Shown here: piece after piece, positions 15,943 to 23,607 of the stretch
Layout of the letters: every line of letters starts with the position of its first letter
Position numbering within the stretch: position 1 is the stretch's first letter
Assembly: GCA_036012155.1 (NCBI GenBank)
Contig: DASCOT010000044.1
Span: 1-27,434 of the forward strand
Origin: DASCOT01 sp036012155
GTDB lineage: Bacteria; Acidobacteriota; UBA890; WLXD01
Direction: 5' to 3'
DNA length: 27,434 nt
The notes under the pieces: generated by a model
The model's input: only the letters and a program-made list of their open reading frames with translations
Databases searched by the model: none
What the model was told of the DNA's origin: nothing
Program-made: the position numbers and the translations under genes

Positions 15943-17166
15943 TTGGAAACAATCTCTACTCCTGCAGCGCGGCGGTTAGCGGTCGCGCGGGCCGGACTGT
16001 TGAGGCCCGAGCGCACCGGCTTACCGACCCGGGCGGCGGGTCGCGGGCCACGGGCACGCGCCGCGGCCGGTTCGATCATCGGCCGCTTCGGCTACCTGCA
16101 ACTCGACACCGTTTGCGTGACCGGAGCTCGCAGCCACTCACTGGTTCTGATGTCGCGGCTCGCCGGTGCGTCGCCGGCGCTAGCCGAATCGCTGCTGGGG
16201 CCGGGAGAGCCACTGTTCGAGTACTGGGGGCACGAGGCCAGCTGGATACCGATCGAGCTCTATCGGTTCTTCGCGTTTCGCCGGCGCCATTTCAGTGTCC
16301 GCCCATGGTGGGGTGACCTCATCGGCGAACATCCGCGCGTCGCGGACGCGATCCTCGACCAGCTTCGCGATCGGGGCCCCCAACGAGGCGGCGACTTCGA
16401 TCAGGTGTCGAGCCGCGGTGGCTGGTGGCAGCTCAGCGTTGCCAAGAAAGTGCTCTCGAGCCTGTGGTCGCGCGGCGACGTGGCGATTACCCGGCGGGTG
16501 AACTTCCAACGCGAGTATGATCTCGCCGAGCGTGTGATTCCTGAGGCGGCGCGCGCCAGGCCGGCGGGGATCGAGGAGTCGATCGACACGCTGCTGCTAC
16601 GTGCACTGGCGGGCCATGGGTGGGCCACAACCGGCACTCTCGCAGCGACCTGGCGCCTACAGAACTTACGGCCGCAGATTGTCGCTGCATTGCAACGCCT
16701 GAGCGAGCGCGGCGAGGTGGCGGAGTGCTGCCTTGGCGGACGCGGTCGCGGCAAGGCGGGGTGGATCCGGCCGGCTGATCTGGACGCCGCTGAAGCGCTC
16801 CGATCGAGTCGTCCACGCCGTGACCGCGGCCTGCTGCTGTCGCCGTTCGATCCGCTGTTGTGGGATCGGTCTCGCACCGAGATGTTGTTCGGATTCCGAC
16901 AGCTGCTGGAGATCTATAAGCCGGCGCCGAAGCGCGAGTTTGGCTACTATTGCCTACCGGTGCTTGCCGGTGATCGCCTGATCGGACGTGTTGACCTCAA
17001 GGCGGATCGGGCAAACGGTCAGCTTCGAGTGCTGTCTCAGCACTTCGAGAAAAGCCCCGCTTCGCCTCGAGCACGGCGCGCCGCGGAATCGGCCATGAGT
17101 CGACTCAGCGGGTCGTTGGGGCTCAGGCTGTCGCGGACTAATCAGAGCATCACCGGGGATACCTAG
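15943..17166 (+). CDS. AlkX/YcaQ-like winged-helix DNA glycosylase (HTH_42 family)
   Basis: This is a 407-residue member of the winged-helix glycosylase family that removes alkylated bases and unhooks interstrand crosslinks. The N-terminus STPAARRLAVARAGL matches the family start. The catalytic site reads Q53-L54-D55 in GYLQLDTV, the Q-x-D form I recall for the YcaQ/AlkX branch, as opposed to Q-x-Q in AlkZ. Further family segments are FEYWGHEASWIP, GGWWQLSVAKKVLSSLWSRGDV, LLLSPFDPLLWDR and FGYYCLPVLAGDRLIGRVDLKADR. TTG 15943 is taken because the family motif begins seven residues later; GAGG precedes it. It ends four bases into the tail of rpiB, which is convergent. Confidence 0.88.
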   Translation: METISTPAARRLAVARAGLLRPERTGLPTRAAGRGPRARAAAGSIIGRFGYLQLDTVCVTGARSHSLVLMSRLAGASPALAESLLGPGEPLFEYWGHEASWIPIELYRFFAFRRRHFSVRPWWGDLIGEHPRVADAILDQLRDRGPQRGGDFDQVSSRGGWWQLSVAKKVLSSLWSRGDVAITRRVNFQREYDLAERVIPEAARARPAGIEESIDTLLLRALAGHGWATTGTLAATWRLQNLRPQIVAALQRLSERGEVAECCLGGRGRGKAGWIRPADLDAAEALRSSRPRRDRGLLLSPFDPLLWDRSRTEMLFGFRQLLEIYKPAPKREFGYYCLPVLAGDRLIGRVDLKADRANGQLRVLSQHFEKSPASPRARRAAESAMSRLSGSLGLRLSRTNQSITGDT

Positions 17167-17588
17167 GGCTCGATCTTGTCGACGCGGCGCTGGTGACGTT
17201 CACCGAACTCGGTCTCCAAGAAAGCCTTGAGAATGGTCTCGGCCATCTGCCGGCCAATCATGCGACCTCCGAGACACAGCACGTTGGCGTCGTTGTGCTC
17301 GCGAGCCATCTCGGCAGTATGGGGGTTGTCGCACATCGCCGCGCGCACGAAGCTGATGCGGTTGGCTACCATGCACATGGCGATGCCAGCACCGTCGACG
17401 AGCACGGCACGATCCGCCTTGCCATGGGCTACGGCCCGCGCTGCTGGACGCCCCACGTCGGGGTAGTCGGCCGGTTTGGTGTCGTGGACCCCGTAGTCTT
17501 CGATCACGTGCCCCTCCGCCTGTAGGCGGAGCTTGATGTGTTCCTTGAGCTCATACCCGGCGTGGTCGGCAGCGATGGCGATGCGCAT
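17163..17588 (-). CDS. rpiB: RpiB/LacAB-family sugar-phosphate isomerase
   Basis: The 141-residue protein is the length of ribose-5-phosphate isomerase B, which interconverts ribose 5-phosphate and ribulose 5-phosphate. The N-terminus MRIAIAADHAGYELK, the EHNDANVLCLGGR segment (98-110) and the HQRRVDKIE end fit the family. The active-site loop reads LVDGAGIAMCMVANR: residue 65 is Asp where the enzyme from E. coli has its catalytic Cys (ICGTG). Other RpiB-like proteins also lack this Cys, so the exact substrate is open. ATG 17588 follows GGGAAG and starts the conserved N-terminus; the longer frame is rejected. It is convergent with the glycosylase gene and divergent from a lipoprotein gene. 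Confidence 0.85.
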   Translation of the reverse strand: MRIAIAADHAGYELKEHIKLRLQAEGHVIEDYGVHDTKPADYPDVGRPAARAVAHGKADRAVLVDGAGIAMCMVANRISFVRAAMCDNPHTAEMAREHNDANVLCLGGRMIGRQMAETILKAFLETEFGERHQRRVDKIEP

Positions 17589-17620
17589 GGTCTTCCCGAG
17601 GACCCATGGTTCGGACGAGG

Positions 17621-17650
17621 CTGCTAGAGTAGCCCTGCACCGGCTAGCAG
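17621..17650. repeat. Inverted repeat between rpiB and lipoprotein gene
   Basis: CTGCTAG (17621-17627) and CTAGCAG (17644-17650) are perfect inverted 7-base copies with a 16-base spacer. They lie 33 bases upstream of the rpiB start in the 139-base divergent gap. This is a candidate operator, not otherwise supported. Confidence 0.35.
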
Positions 17651-17727
17651 TCGATGCGCCAGGCTTCACCGCGAACGGCCGGCTGCAGATTCGGTTCAAG
17701 GGTCACAGGAGAAAAGCGCAAACTCCA

Positions 17728-18588
17728 ATGGAAACACGCCGCGGAAGGTTCAGGTCACAGGGCCAACGCGGGCTGGCTGCTGCCGGCTTGCCCGCCCTTC
17801 TTCTAGCGTTGCTACTGGTCGCAGCTTGCGGGCCCGCGCCAACCGATGCGCCCGTCGAGCCCCCGGATACACCCGACGACGCCGTGGGCGACGCTCCCCC
17901 GACGCTCGCGGGTGCTCGATCCGAGGATTGGACACTCGCCGACTCGGCGCTGCTCGGCGACAACCCGTGGGCCGGTCATATCGATCGGGTCGACAACCTG
18001 CAGGCTACTCTGGGCGATCCGGTGTTTCGGGCCGACTTCTATGACTGGATTCTCGGACCGGCGCCCGAGGCGGCCGGTATGCCCCCGCCGGGGTTCGTAT
18101 GGGTGCGCAGCTTGGGTGTTGCCGGAGATCGCGCTTCCGCGACCCATTTGTATTGGGGTCAACGGAGAAGCGATGGGCGGGACACCCTCAGCATCGACTT
18201 CACGGCTGGGCCGTCGGCGCGTTTCCTGGGTCGCGGTTGGTCGTCGGCGGACAGGCTCCGGGGCAGACGAATGGAACCGCATACTGGAGTGTTCCTGCCG
18301 CTGCGACCGGGGCCGGCATACGAGGTTGAGCTCGTGTTTCTGGCAGCTCAGGGTGACCCCGGCGGCGCCTACGCCGAGTGGAACCGGGCCAGCCTTCCGG
18401 ACGGCGCGTTGCAGTGCGAGACGGAACCATTCGAGACCATTGCCGATGTTCCGGAGTCAGGTCCCTTTCGCTGCCGGCTCACGATACCCGAGGATCGGAT
18501 TCGTCAACGCGTTGATGCGTTGACCCTCGAGCCGCGGGACGCCGACCTGTGGCTGCGTAGCCTGACAGTACGTCCTCTCGACGACTAG
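17728..18588 (+). CDS. Lipoprotein of unknown function
   Basis: This is a 286-residue protein with a basic N-terminus, a Leu/Ala-rich signal and a lipobox VAAC with Cys34, followed by a Pro/Asp-rich linker (GPAPTDAPVEPPDTPDDA). The remainder (about 60-286) has repeated Trp/Arg-rich strand-like stretches such as DTLSIDFTAGPSARFLGRGW and AYEVELVFLAAQ, and ends LWLRSLTVRPLDD. That pattern resembles a carbohydrate-binding-like beta sandwich, but I do not recognise a family. It should be anchored in the inner or outer membrane facing the periplasm. An AGGAG lies too far (17 bases) from ATG 17728 to be sure of the start. It is followed by DUF4242 on the same strand, 113 bases on. Confidence 0.7.
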   Translation: METRRGRFRSQGQRGLAAAGLPALLLALLLVAACGPAPTDAPVEPPDTPDDAVGDAPPTLAGARSEDWTLADSALLGDNPWAGHIDRVDNLQATLGDPVFRADFYDWILGPAPEAAGMPPPGFVWVRSLGVAGDRASATHLYWGQRRSDGRDTLSIDFTAGPSARFLGRGWSSADRLRGRRMEPHTGVFLPLRPGPAYEVELVFLAAQGDPGGAYAEWNRASLPDGALQCETEPFETIADVPESGPFRCRLTIPEDRIRQRVDALTLEPRDADLWLRSLTVRPLDD

Positions 18589-18701
18589 CTATTCGGCTCA
18601 AGCGAGCGGTTTGGACCTGGCTCCCATAGCAGCGTAGGATGCCGGGCTTCACAACTGCTCGCCCAGCGGTGCTGGTAGGGGCAACACGAGGAACCGTCGA
18701 T

Positions 18702-18974
18702 ATGCCTAAGTACGTGATCGAGCGTGAGATACCGGGTGGCGGTGACCTATCGGCCGACGATCTCAGAGGAATCTCACAGAAGTCGTGCGACGTCCTGCGC
18801 GGACTGGGCCCGGATATCCAGTGGATCGAGAGCTACGTCACCGACAACAAGGTCTACTGCGTCTACTCGGCCCCGAGCGAGGACTTGATTCGCGAGCACG
18901 CCGAACAGGGTGGGTTTCCCGCCAACAGCATTGCCGAGGTTCGCAACGTCATCGACCCGACGACCGCCGAGTAG
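18702..18974 (+). CDS. DUF4242 family small protein
   Basis: This is a 90-residue protein starting MPKYVIEREIPGGGDLS, with SQKSCDVLRGLGP, IQWIESYVTDNKVYCVYSAP, IREHAEQGGFP and a DPTTAE end. These match the DUF4242 family, small ferredoxin-like-fold proteins of which some bind nickel. The biochemical role in this organism is unknown. ATG 18702 has GAGGA about ten bases upstream; a longer frame to 18639 has no family resemblance. It converges on the damaged OsmC-family gene, leaving 39 bases between them. Confidence 0.85.
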   Translation: MPKYVIEREIPGGGDLSADDLRGISQKSCDVLRGLGPDIQWIESYVTDNKVYCVYSAPSEDLIREHAEQGGFPANSIAEVRNVIDPTTAE

Positions 18975-19013
18975 AGGGAGCCGCGAATCTTCAGCGCGCC
19001 GTCAACAGCGAGC

Positions 19014-19440
19014 TCAGATGATGCGGGTGTCGATGTGAATCGACCCCGATAGGGTGCGCTGCACCGGGCAACGGTCGGACGATCTCCGCCAGGCGCTGCC
19101 GTTGGGACCTGTCGAGGTCGCCCTGTAGGTCGACCACTTTGGTGAGCACGTCGATCTTGCCGCAGTTGCCGTCCGGATTGTCGCAGTCTTCGGCGTGCAC
19201 CTTGTCGTGGCTCACTTCGACGATGACGTTGTCGAGCGGTCAGCCTTTGCGATCGGCATACATTCGCAATGTGATGGCCGCGCAGGCCCCGAGGCTGCCC
19301 GACAGTAGCTCGTAAGGCGTTGGGCCACGGTCACGCCCACCGTAGGACGCGGGCTCGTCAGCAAGCCACTGATGGCGTCCGTTGGTGATCGTCTGGGTGA
19401 AATCGCCGCCACCATAGGAGACGCGGATTGTGCCGGGCAT
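19014..19440 (-). pseudogene. OsmC-family peroxiredoxin-like gene with stop and frameshift
   Basis: OsmC-fold proteins detoxify organic hydroperoxides through two cysteines. Here the first half (MPGTIRVSYGGG, then GPTPYELLSGSLGACAAITLRMYADRKG with Cys53) runs into TGA at 19240-19242. In the same frame it resumes PLDNVIVEVSHDKVHAEDC. A tryptophan (TGG) at the stop is the likely original, inferred from the family. Further on, one extra base near 19080 breaks the frame. Removing it gives EISDRCPVQRTLSGSIHI and a stop at 19014, restoring the second conserved Cys. Two independent lesions in about 140 codons suggest a decaying gene, unless the sequence is poor here. I saw no ribosome binding site before ATG 19440. 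Confidence 0.8.
19240..19242 (-). other. In-frame TGA inside OsmC-family gene
   Basis: TGA interrupts ADRKG-stop-PLDNVIVEV with the same frame continuing on both sides, so this is a substitution rather than an indel. TGG (Trp) is one base away. Confidence 0.85.
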
Positions 19441-19580
19441 CGCGGGGGATTGAAGTCTGGGAGATTACGCGTTCGGAGGGGAAGTACTGGATTCGAAGCT
19501 CGGTGGCTCCGTCCGGGGTTTCCTACCGGACTTGGCATTAATTCCACCGACACCCGCGTTTTCGACGCCGCGATGGGCCG

Positions 19581-20831
19581 TCAGGGCACCGGGCGAACGC
19601 GCCAGAGCGTACCGGTCGTGAGGTCGAGGACGTAGAGATTCTGGTCGGGACCGATGCGCATATCGGTGACGCTTCCGAAATCGCTCCCCCAGCGGTTGAT
19701 CTGACGCTCGAGCTCTGTGTCAGCGACCCGATCGCGTGCGCCACCTGTAAGCTTCAGGGTGCGGCGCTTCCGGCCGCGTGGCTTGAACAGGTACAGGTCG
19801 CCCGTGTTGGTGTCGCCCACCACGAGTCGGTCCCGGAGCCGGCGAGGGAAGGTGTCGGTGCGCAGGAATACCATCGCGGTGACACCGATCGGATCGAGCC
19901 AGGAGAACTGCGGATCGCGGTAGACAGAGCCTGGCAGCATCACCAGATCGGCGGCGTCGAAGGCGCGGTTGCCGTTGGCTCCGTAGCGCGCGTCGCGGGA
20001 GTCCGGCCCCATCAGTGGCAGCCATCCGCTGTTCATGCCCGATTCGGCAACGTTGATCTCGTCGTACACCTCCGGCCCGTTCTCCGTGAACCACAGGCGG
20101 CCGGTAAGGCCATCGACCGCCAGGCCGAAACCGTTGCGGACGCCATAGACGAACCACTTGCGTATCGACTCGGTGGTGTGGGTGGCGAACGGGTTATCGG
20201 TCGGCACCTTCCCCTCGCCGTCGATACGAAATATGCCGCCCACCTCGGCCGACGCATCGGCGCCAGTGTTCTGCTCGATCCGCGGATCATCGAAGCGTCC
20301 CCGGTTCAGATCGCCGACCTGCCCTTACAACTGACCGTCCGGGCCAAAGCGCAGCGTACCGCCATCGTGGTTGGGGCCGTTGGCCTGCCGAGCGCGGCTC
20401 GGGAAGGTCAGGAGTACCTTTGGAGATATGAGACGGGTGCCGTTCCAGCGGTAACGCGCCACGATGTTCTCCGTCCAGCCGCCGTTCTTGCCGCCGGTCG
20501 CGGCTGAGTAGTAGATGTACACGTATCCGGTGCTGGCGAACTCCGGATCGATCTCGATTCCCAGGCCGCCGCGTTCGCTAACGCTGTTCACTCGTAGTTC
20601 GAGCACCGTGGCAGCCACCTGGCCCTGCAGCACCCGGCGCACTCGTCCCGTGTTCTTCTCGATCACCAGCACATCGTCGTCGGCCAGGAACACGAACCCG
20701 GTTGGTAGTTGCAGCCCGCCAACGTAGGGCTCGACGGTCAGACGTCGGGGGCTCACGGATTGGGCCCCGGTTGCACCCGCCCAGGCCACGGACGCGGCTG
20801 CGAGGAACAGAGGCAACCGCGCGCTGAGCAC
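19581..20831 (-). pseudogene. PQQ-dependent aldose/sorbosone dehydrogenase-like gene with in-frame stop
   Basis: This encodes a periplasmic beta-propeller of the glucose/sorbosone dehydrogenase family, which oxidises sugars with PQQ. Family segments are GGLQLPTGFVFLADDDVLVIEKNTGRV, GGLGIEIDPEF, GPNHDGGTLRFGPDGQL, FTENGPEVYDEIN, SWLDPIGVTAMVF and MRIGPDQNLYVLDLTTG. TAA at 20325-20327 (codon 169 from GTG 20831) interrupts at DGQL-stop-GQVGDLN. The frame is otherwise open over 416 codons, and a Tyr is usual at that place (DGxLY). GTG 20831 precedes the signal peptide-like segment MLSARLPLFLAAASVAWAGA; the true start is uncertain. Either a null allele or a base-call error. It lies behind the M20D gene and ahead of the OsmC gene, all minus strand. 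Confidence 0.82.
20325..20327 (-). other. In-frame TAA inside PQQ-type dehydrogenase gene
   Basis: TAA falls where the family pattern GPDGxLY has tyrosine (TAT or TAC, one base away). The reading frame is identical before and after it. Confidence 0.85.
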
Positions 20832-20883
20832 GCATCGGTGAGGTTGGATGACCGGGCCTCCGGCCGGGGCGAGAGCCGGCACG

Positions 20884-22344
20884 CTACTGTCGGTAGTCGA
20901 GCGGCGGGTCGCGATCGCCAACCAGTGCCTCATAGACGAAGTCCGCTCCGCGCCGCTGCTCCAACTCCTGTCGCGAGGCGACGACATGAGTCGGATCGAG
21001 GAACAGATCTACGGCGGTCCACGCCAATGTCTCAGCCGCCAGCAACATTCCCTTCGTGCCGATGCTGGTGCCGCCGGCCGCTACTGCTTGCCAGGAATGT
21101 GCCGAGGTTCCCGGAACCCAGGTTGCGGCATCGAGCCCAGCGGTGGGCACCAGCCAGCTGATGTCGCCGACGTCGGTCGAACCACCACCACCTTTGATCT
21201 CGAACGGCTGAATCTCGGCCTGCGAGCCCAGGGCGATGTCGATGGCGCCAAGCGTCGGGCGAATCATTTCGGCGAACCGCTTCTCTCCTTCGTCGTAAGT
21301 CACTCCACCGATCCTCCGCAGGTTGGCGTCCATCAGTCGACCGAGCGTCTCGTTCGGCAGCAGGTTGTAGATGCCATGAATGATCTCGTATTCGAGTCGG
21401 GTACCGGTGCCGAGGGCGGCCCCCTCAGCTGCCTGGGTTACACGCTCGAAAAGCTCCTTGGCACTCGTCACGTCGGGATGTCGGACGTAGTAGTAGACCT
21501 CGGCGAAGTCGGGCACCACATTCGGAGCGCGCCCCCCGTGCGTGATCACATAGTGAATGCGTGCCTCCTGAGGCATGTGCTCGCGCATCAGATTCACCAT
21601 GTGATTCATAGCTTCGACTCCATCCAGCGCCGATCGTCCGCGCTCGGGGGCGGCGGCGGCATGGGTCGATTGGCCATGAAAGCGGAATTTGGCCGACTTG
21701 TTGGCCAGACTGTTGCCCGGACTGGCGTCATTCCGATCTGCCGGATGCCAGTGCAGCGCCACATCGACATCGTCGAACAATCCGGCCCGCGCCAAGTAGA
21801 CTTTGCCAGCGCCTCCCTCCTCAGCTGGCGTCCCATACACGCGGATCGTGCCGCTGGTATGGGTCGCGGCGAGCCACTCCTTCACGGCGATCGCGGCGGC
21901 GCTCGAGGCAGTACCGAACAAGTGGTGTCCGCAGGCGTGGCCGGCATCAGACGCGAGCGGCGATCGCTCGGGTACCGCCGCTTGCGACAATCCGGGTAGC
22001 GCGTCGAACTCCGCCAGTATTCCGAGAATCGGTTCGCCGGAGCCGTAGGTAGCGACGAAGGCTGTGGGAATGTCGGCCACCCCCGACTCCACTGCGAAGC
22101 CCGACTCCTCGAGCTCCCATTGAAGCAATTGTGAGCTCTTGGCCTCCTGATACCCGACCTCCGCTAACTCCCAGATCTGGTGTGCGATCTCCGCGTTACG
22201 CTGAGCGCGCGAGTCGAGCGCACGGGTGACGTGTTCTTTGGCGTCCTGGGGCAATGCCGGCAGCGCGGTGACACGCGATGCGCCGATGCATATTCCTGTT
22301 GCCAGGATTGCCACAAACAAAAAGACAGCTCGCGGGTTCGTCAA
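20884..22344 (-). CDS. Exported M20D family amidohydrolase
   Basis: This is a 486-residue dinuclear metal hydrolase related to aminobenzoyl-glutamate and N-acyl-amino acid hydrolases. It has an N-terminal signal peptide (VFLFVAILATGICIGA) that is unusual for the mostly cytoplasmic AbgB/HipO group. Catalytic landmarks are HACGHHLFG (137-145, with Cys138 and His140), TPAEEGGAGK (172-181, Glu175/Glu176), LHWHPAD (197-203) and the final GTSAHSWQ segment. TTG 22344 is supported by AGAGGAG nine bases upstream. It would cleave amide-linked acyl groups outside the cytoplasm. The following two genes on the same strand are interrupted, but this one is intact. Specific substrate unknown. Confidence 0.88.
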   Translation of the reverse strand: MTNPRAVFLFVAILATGICIGASRVTALPALPQDAKEHVTRALDSRAQRNAEIAHQIWELAEVGYQEAKSSQLLQWELEESGFAVESGVADIPTAFVATYGSGEPILGILAEFDALPGLSQAAVPERSPLASDAGHACGHHLFGTASSAAAIAVKEWLAATHTSGTIRVYGTPAEEGGAGKVYLARAGLFDDVDVALHWHPADRNDASPGNSLANKSAKFRFHGQSTHAAAAPERGRSALDGVEAMNHMVNLMREHMPQEARIHYVITHGGRAPNVVPDFAEVYYYVRHPDVTSAKELFERVTQAAEGAALGTGTRLEYEIIHGIYNLLPNETLGRLMDANLRRIGGVTYDEGEKRFAEMIRPTLGAIDIALGSQAEIQPFEIKGGGGSTDVGDISWLVPTAGLDAATWVPGTSAHSWQAVAAGGTSIGTKGMLLAAETLAWTAVDLFLDPTHVVASRQELEQRRGADFVYEALVGDRDPPLDYRQ

Positions 22345-22353
22345 CGTGGAGGG

Positions 22354-22360
22354 CTCCTCT
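22354..22360 (-). promoter_or_regulatory. Ribosome binding site for M20D TTG start
   Basis: AGAGGAG in coding sense with a nine-base spacer to TTG 22344. It supports the non-ATG start that begins the signal peptide. Confidence 0.65.
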
Positions 22361-22494
22361 TGGTTGTGCCATCATGGCGTATTGTAGCGGGCGGTACGAT
22401 CGGGTCGCACGTTCATACCCGCCCGGTCGGCCAGGCCGGTTTGCAGAAGCGAATTGACCGGCATAGACTCCGACCGATCTTGGACAACCCGCGT

Positions 22495-22511
22495 TGGTCG
22501 AGATGCGACCA
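22495..22511 (+). repeat. 6-bp hairpin upstream of histone-like gene
   Basis: TGGTCG and CGACCA are perfect inverted copies around AGATG, about 40 bases before ATG 22553. This may be an operator or a leader hairpin. No T-run follows, so it is not a typical terminator. Confidence 0.35.
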
Positions 22512-22552
22512 GCGACAGTATTTCCAACGAACGGCGAAGCGAGGCCAAGCCC

Positions 22553-22981
22553 ATGGCGGCGAACGAGAAAGTGAAGGCGGCAGTAAAGCGACTCTATGCC
22601 AGGAACCCGAACGCCACGACTGACGAATTTCGCAAGGTCGCCGAGCGTGCCGACAAGTCGGTGCGGAAGCAGTCTCCGAGAAGCTTCAATGCGACATACG
22701 TAGTTCCGATCAAGCGTCGCTCCGGAACTAAGAAGCGCAAGAAGGTGAGCACCCGCAAGCGCACAGTGCGGCGCGCCGGGACCAAGCGAGCCGTGCGCCG
22801 GCGCGCATCGGCCGCGTCAATCAGTCACGCCGCTCGCTCCAGCGCTCGCGCGTTGATATTGCAGCGCGACCAGGAAGTCATCGGGGCATTGACCAGCGGT
22901 GGAGATGCCCGGCAGGCCTACGATCTGGGTAGCGGCGTAGATGCCTACATCGATGCGTTGGCGGCGGCGCTCGGCAAGTAG
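22553..22981 (+). CDS. Small basic histone-like protein
   Basis: This is a 142-residue protein in three parts. Residues 1-54 look like a small helical domain (VKAAVKRLYARNPNATTDEF, then SVRKQSPRSFNATYVVPIKRR). Residues 54-86 hold about 18 Lys/Arg, in blocks such as KKRKK and RKRTVRR. Residues 87-142 are an Ala-rich helical tail. The first part resembles a domain I recall from high-GC bacteria with an FNARYPLQVKR-like motif, but I cannot name a family. The composition suggests a nucleoid-associated protein or DNA/RNA-binding regulator. ATG 22553 has GAGG eight bases upstream. It stands alone on the plus strand with a hairpin in its leader. Function is inferred only. Confidence 0.7.
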   Translation: MAANEKVKAAVKRLYARNPNATTDEFRKVAERADKSVRKQSPRSFNATYVVPIKRRSGTKKRKKVSTRKRTVRRAGTKRAVRRRASAASISHAARSSARALILQRDQEVIGALTSGGDARQAYDLGSGVDAYIDALAAALGK

Positions 22982-23132
22982 CTAGCCGATCATTACCGTA
23001 GCAACCAGGCAAGACCTTTGTCATTTCGGGCAGGTGCGGCCAAATTGTGGGTCGACGGTACCCACGGTGCACAACGCGTGGCGAATGCATCATCATTGGC
23101 AAACCGATTCCTCCCGACGTGACGAGAGCACG

Positions 23133-23594
23133 ATGACCGATATCAGCACCGATGAAACGCTGGCCAGCCTGCGCTCGGCCTCCGGCCACGACATTACGCC
23201 GCTCGGTCCGGAGCGGATCGCCGAGCTCGCCGAGAAGCTCACCGACGAGGAGCGACGGGTGCTACTGCGCGCCGGAACCGAGGCTCCGTTCTGCGGCGGA
23301 CTGCTCGACAACAAGGAGCCCGGTGTCTACGTGTGCCGGCTCTGCGAGCTGCCGTTGTACGCCTCGGGAACGAAGTTCGATTCCGGGACTGGTTGGCCGA
23401 GCTTCAACGACCCGATCGATTCGGACCATGTCACCGAGCACCCAGACCACAGCGGCGGCCGGATTCGTACGGAGATCCGTTGCGCCCGCTGCTCGGGCCA
23501 CCTCGGGCATGTGTTCGACGATGGCCCGCCGCCCACCGGAAAGCGGCACTGCCTGAACTCCGAGTCGATGGAGTTCGTGCCCGACGAGCGCTAG
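23133..23594 (+). CDS. msrB: Peptide-methionine (R)-S-oxide reductase MsrB
   Basis: MsrB repairs methionine R-sulfoxide in proteins. The 153-residue protein has no signal peptide, so it acts in the cytoplasm. It shows LTDEERRVLLRAGTE and DNKEPGVYVCRLC, the four zinc cysteines C68, C71, C117 and C120, FDSGTGWPSF, GHLGHVFDDGP and the catalytic C140 in RHCLNSESMEF. The front 35 residues are slightly longer than in minimal MsrB. ATG 23133 begins the recognisable protein and follows GAGAG; the longer frame to 23034 adds non-homologous sequence. It is convergent with the sulfatase-fold gene, with only 13 bases between them. No msrA is present in the window. Confidence 0.93.
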   Translation: MTDISTDETLASLRSASGHDITPLGPERIAELAEKLTDEERRVLLRAGTEAPFCGGLLDNKEPGVYVCRLCELPLYASGTKFDSGTGWPSFNDPIDSDHVTEHPDHSGGRIRTEIRCARCSGHLGHVFDDGPPPTGKRHCLNSESMEFVPDER

Positions 23595-23607
23595 GGAAGA
23601 CCCCAGG

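Noticed and set aside
19480..19560. tRNA-like GATTCGAA segment between OsmC and dehydrogenase genes
   Set aside because: The T-loop-like word is isolated; no acceptor, D or anticodon stems could be paired around it.
19240..20327. Stop-codon reassignment explaining the in-frame TGA and TAA
   Set aside because: TGA and TAA both serve as ordinary stops of intact genes in the window, and two different stop codons are involved.
22360..22385. Promoter-like TTGGTT and TATTGT before the histone-like gene
   Set aside because: The spacing is only 14 bases, too short for a sigma-70 promoter.
23047..23065. Hairpin GTGGGT/ACCCAC between the histone-like gene and msrB as terminator
   Set aside because: Six base pairs but no T-run and 65 bases after the stop codon; could be chance in GC-rich DNA.
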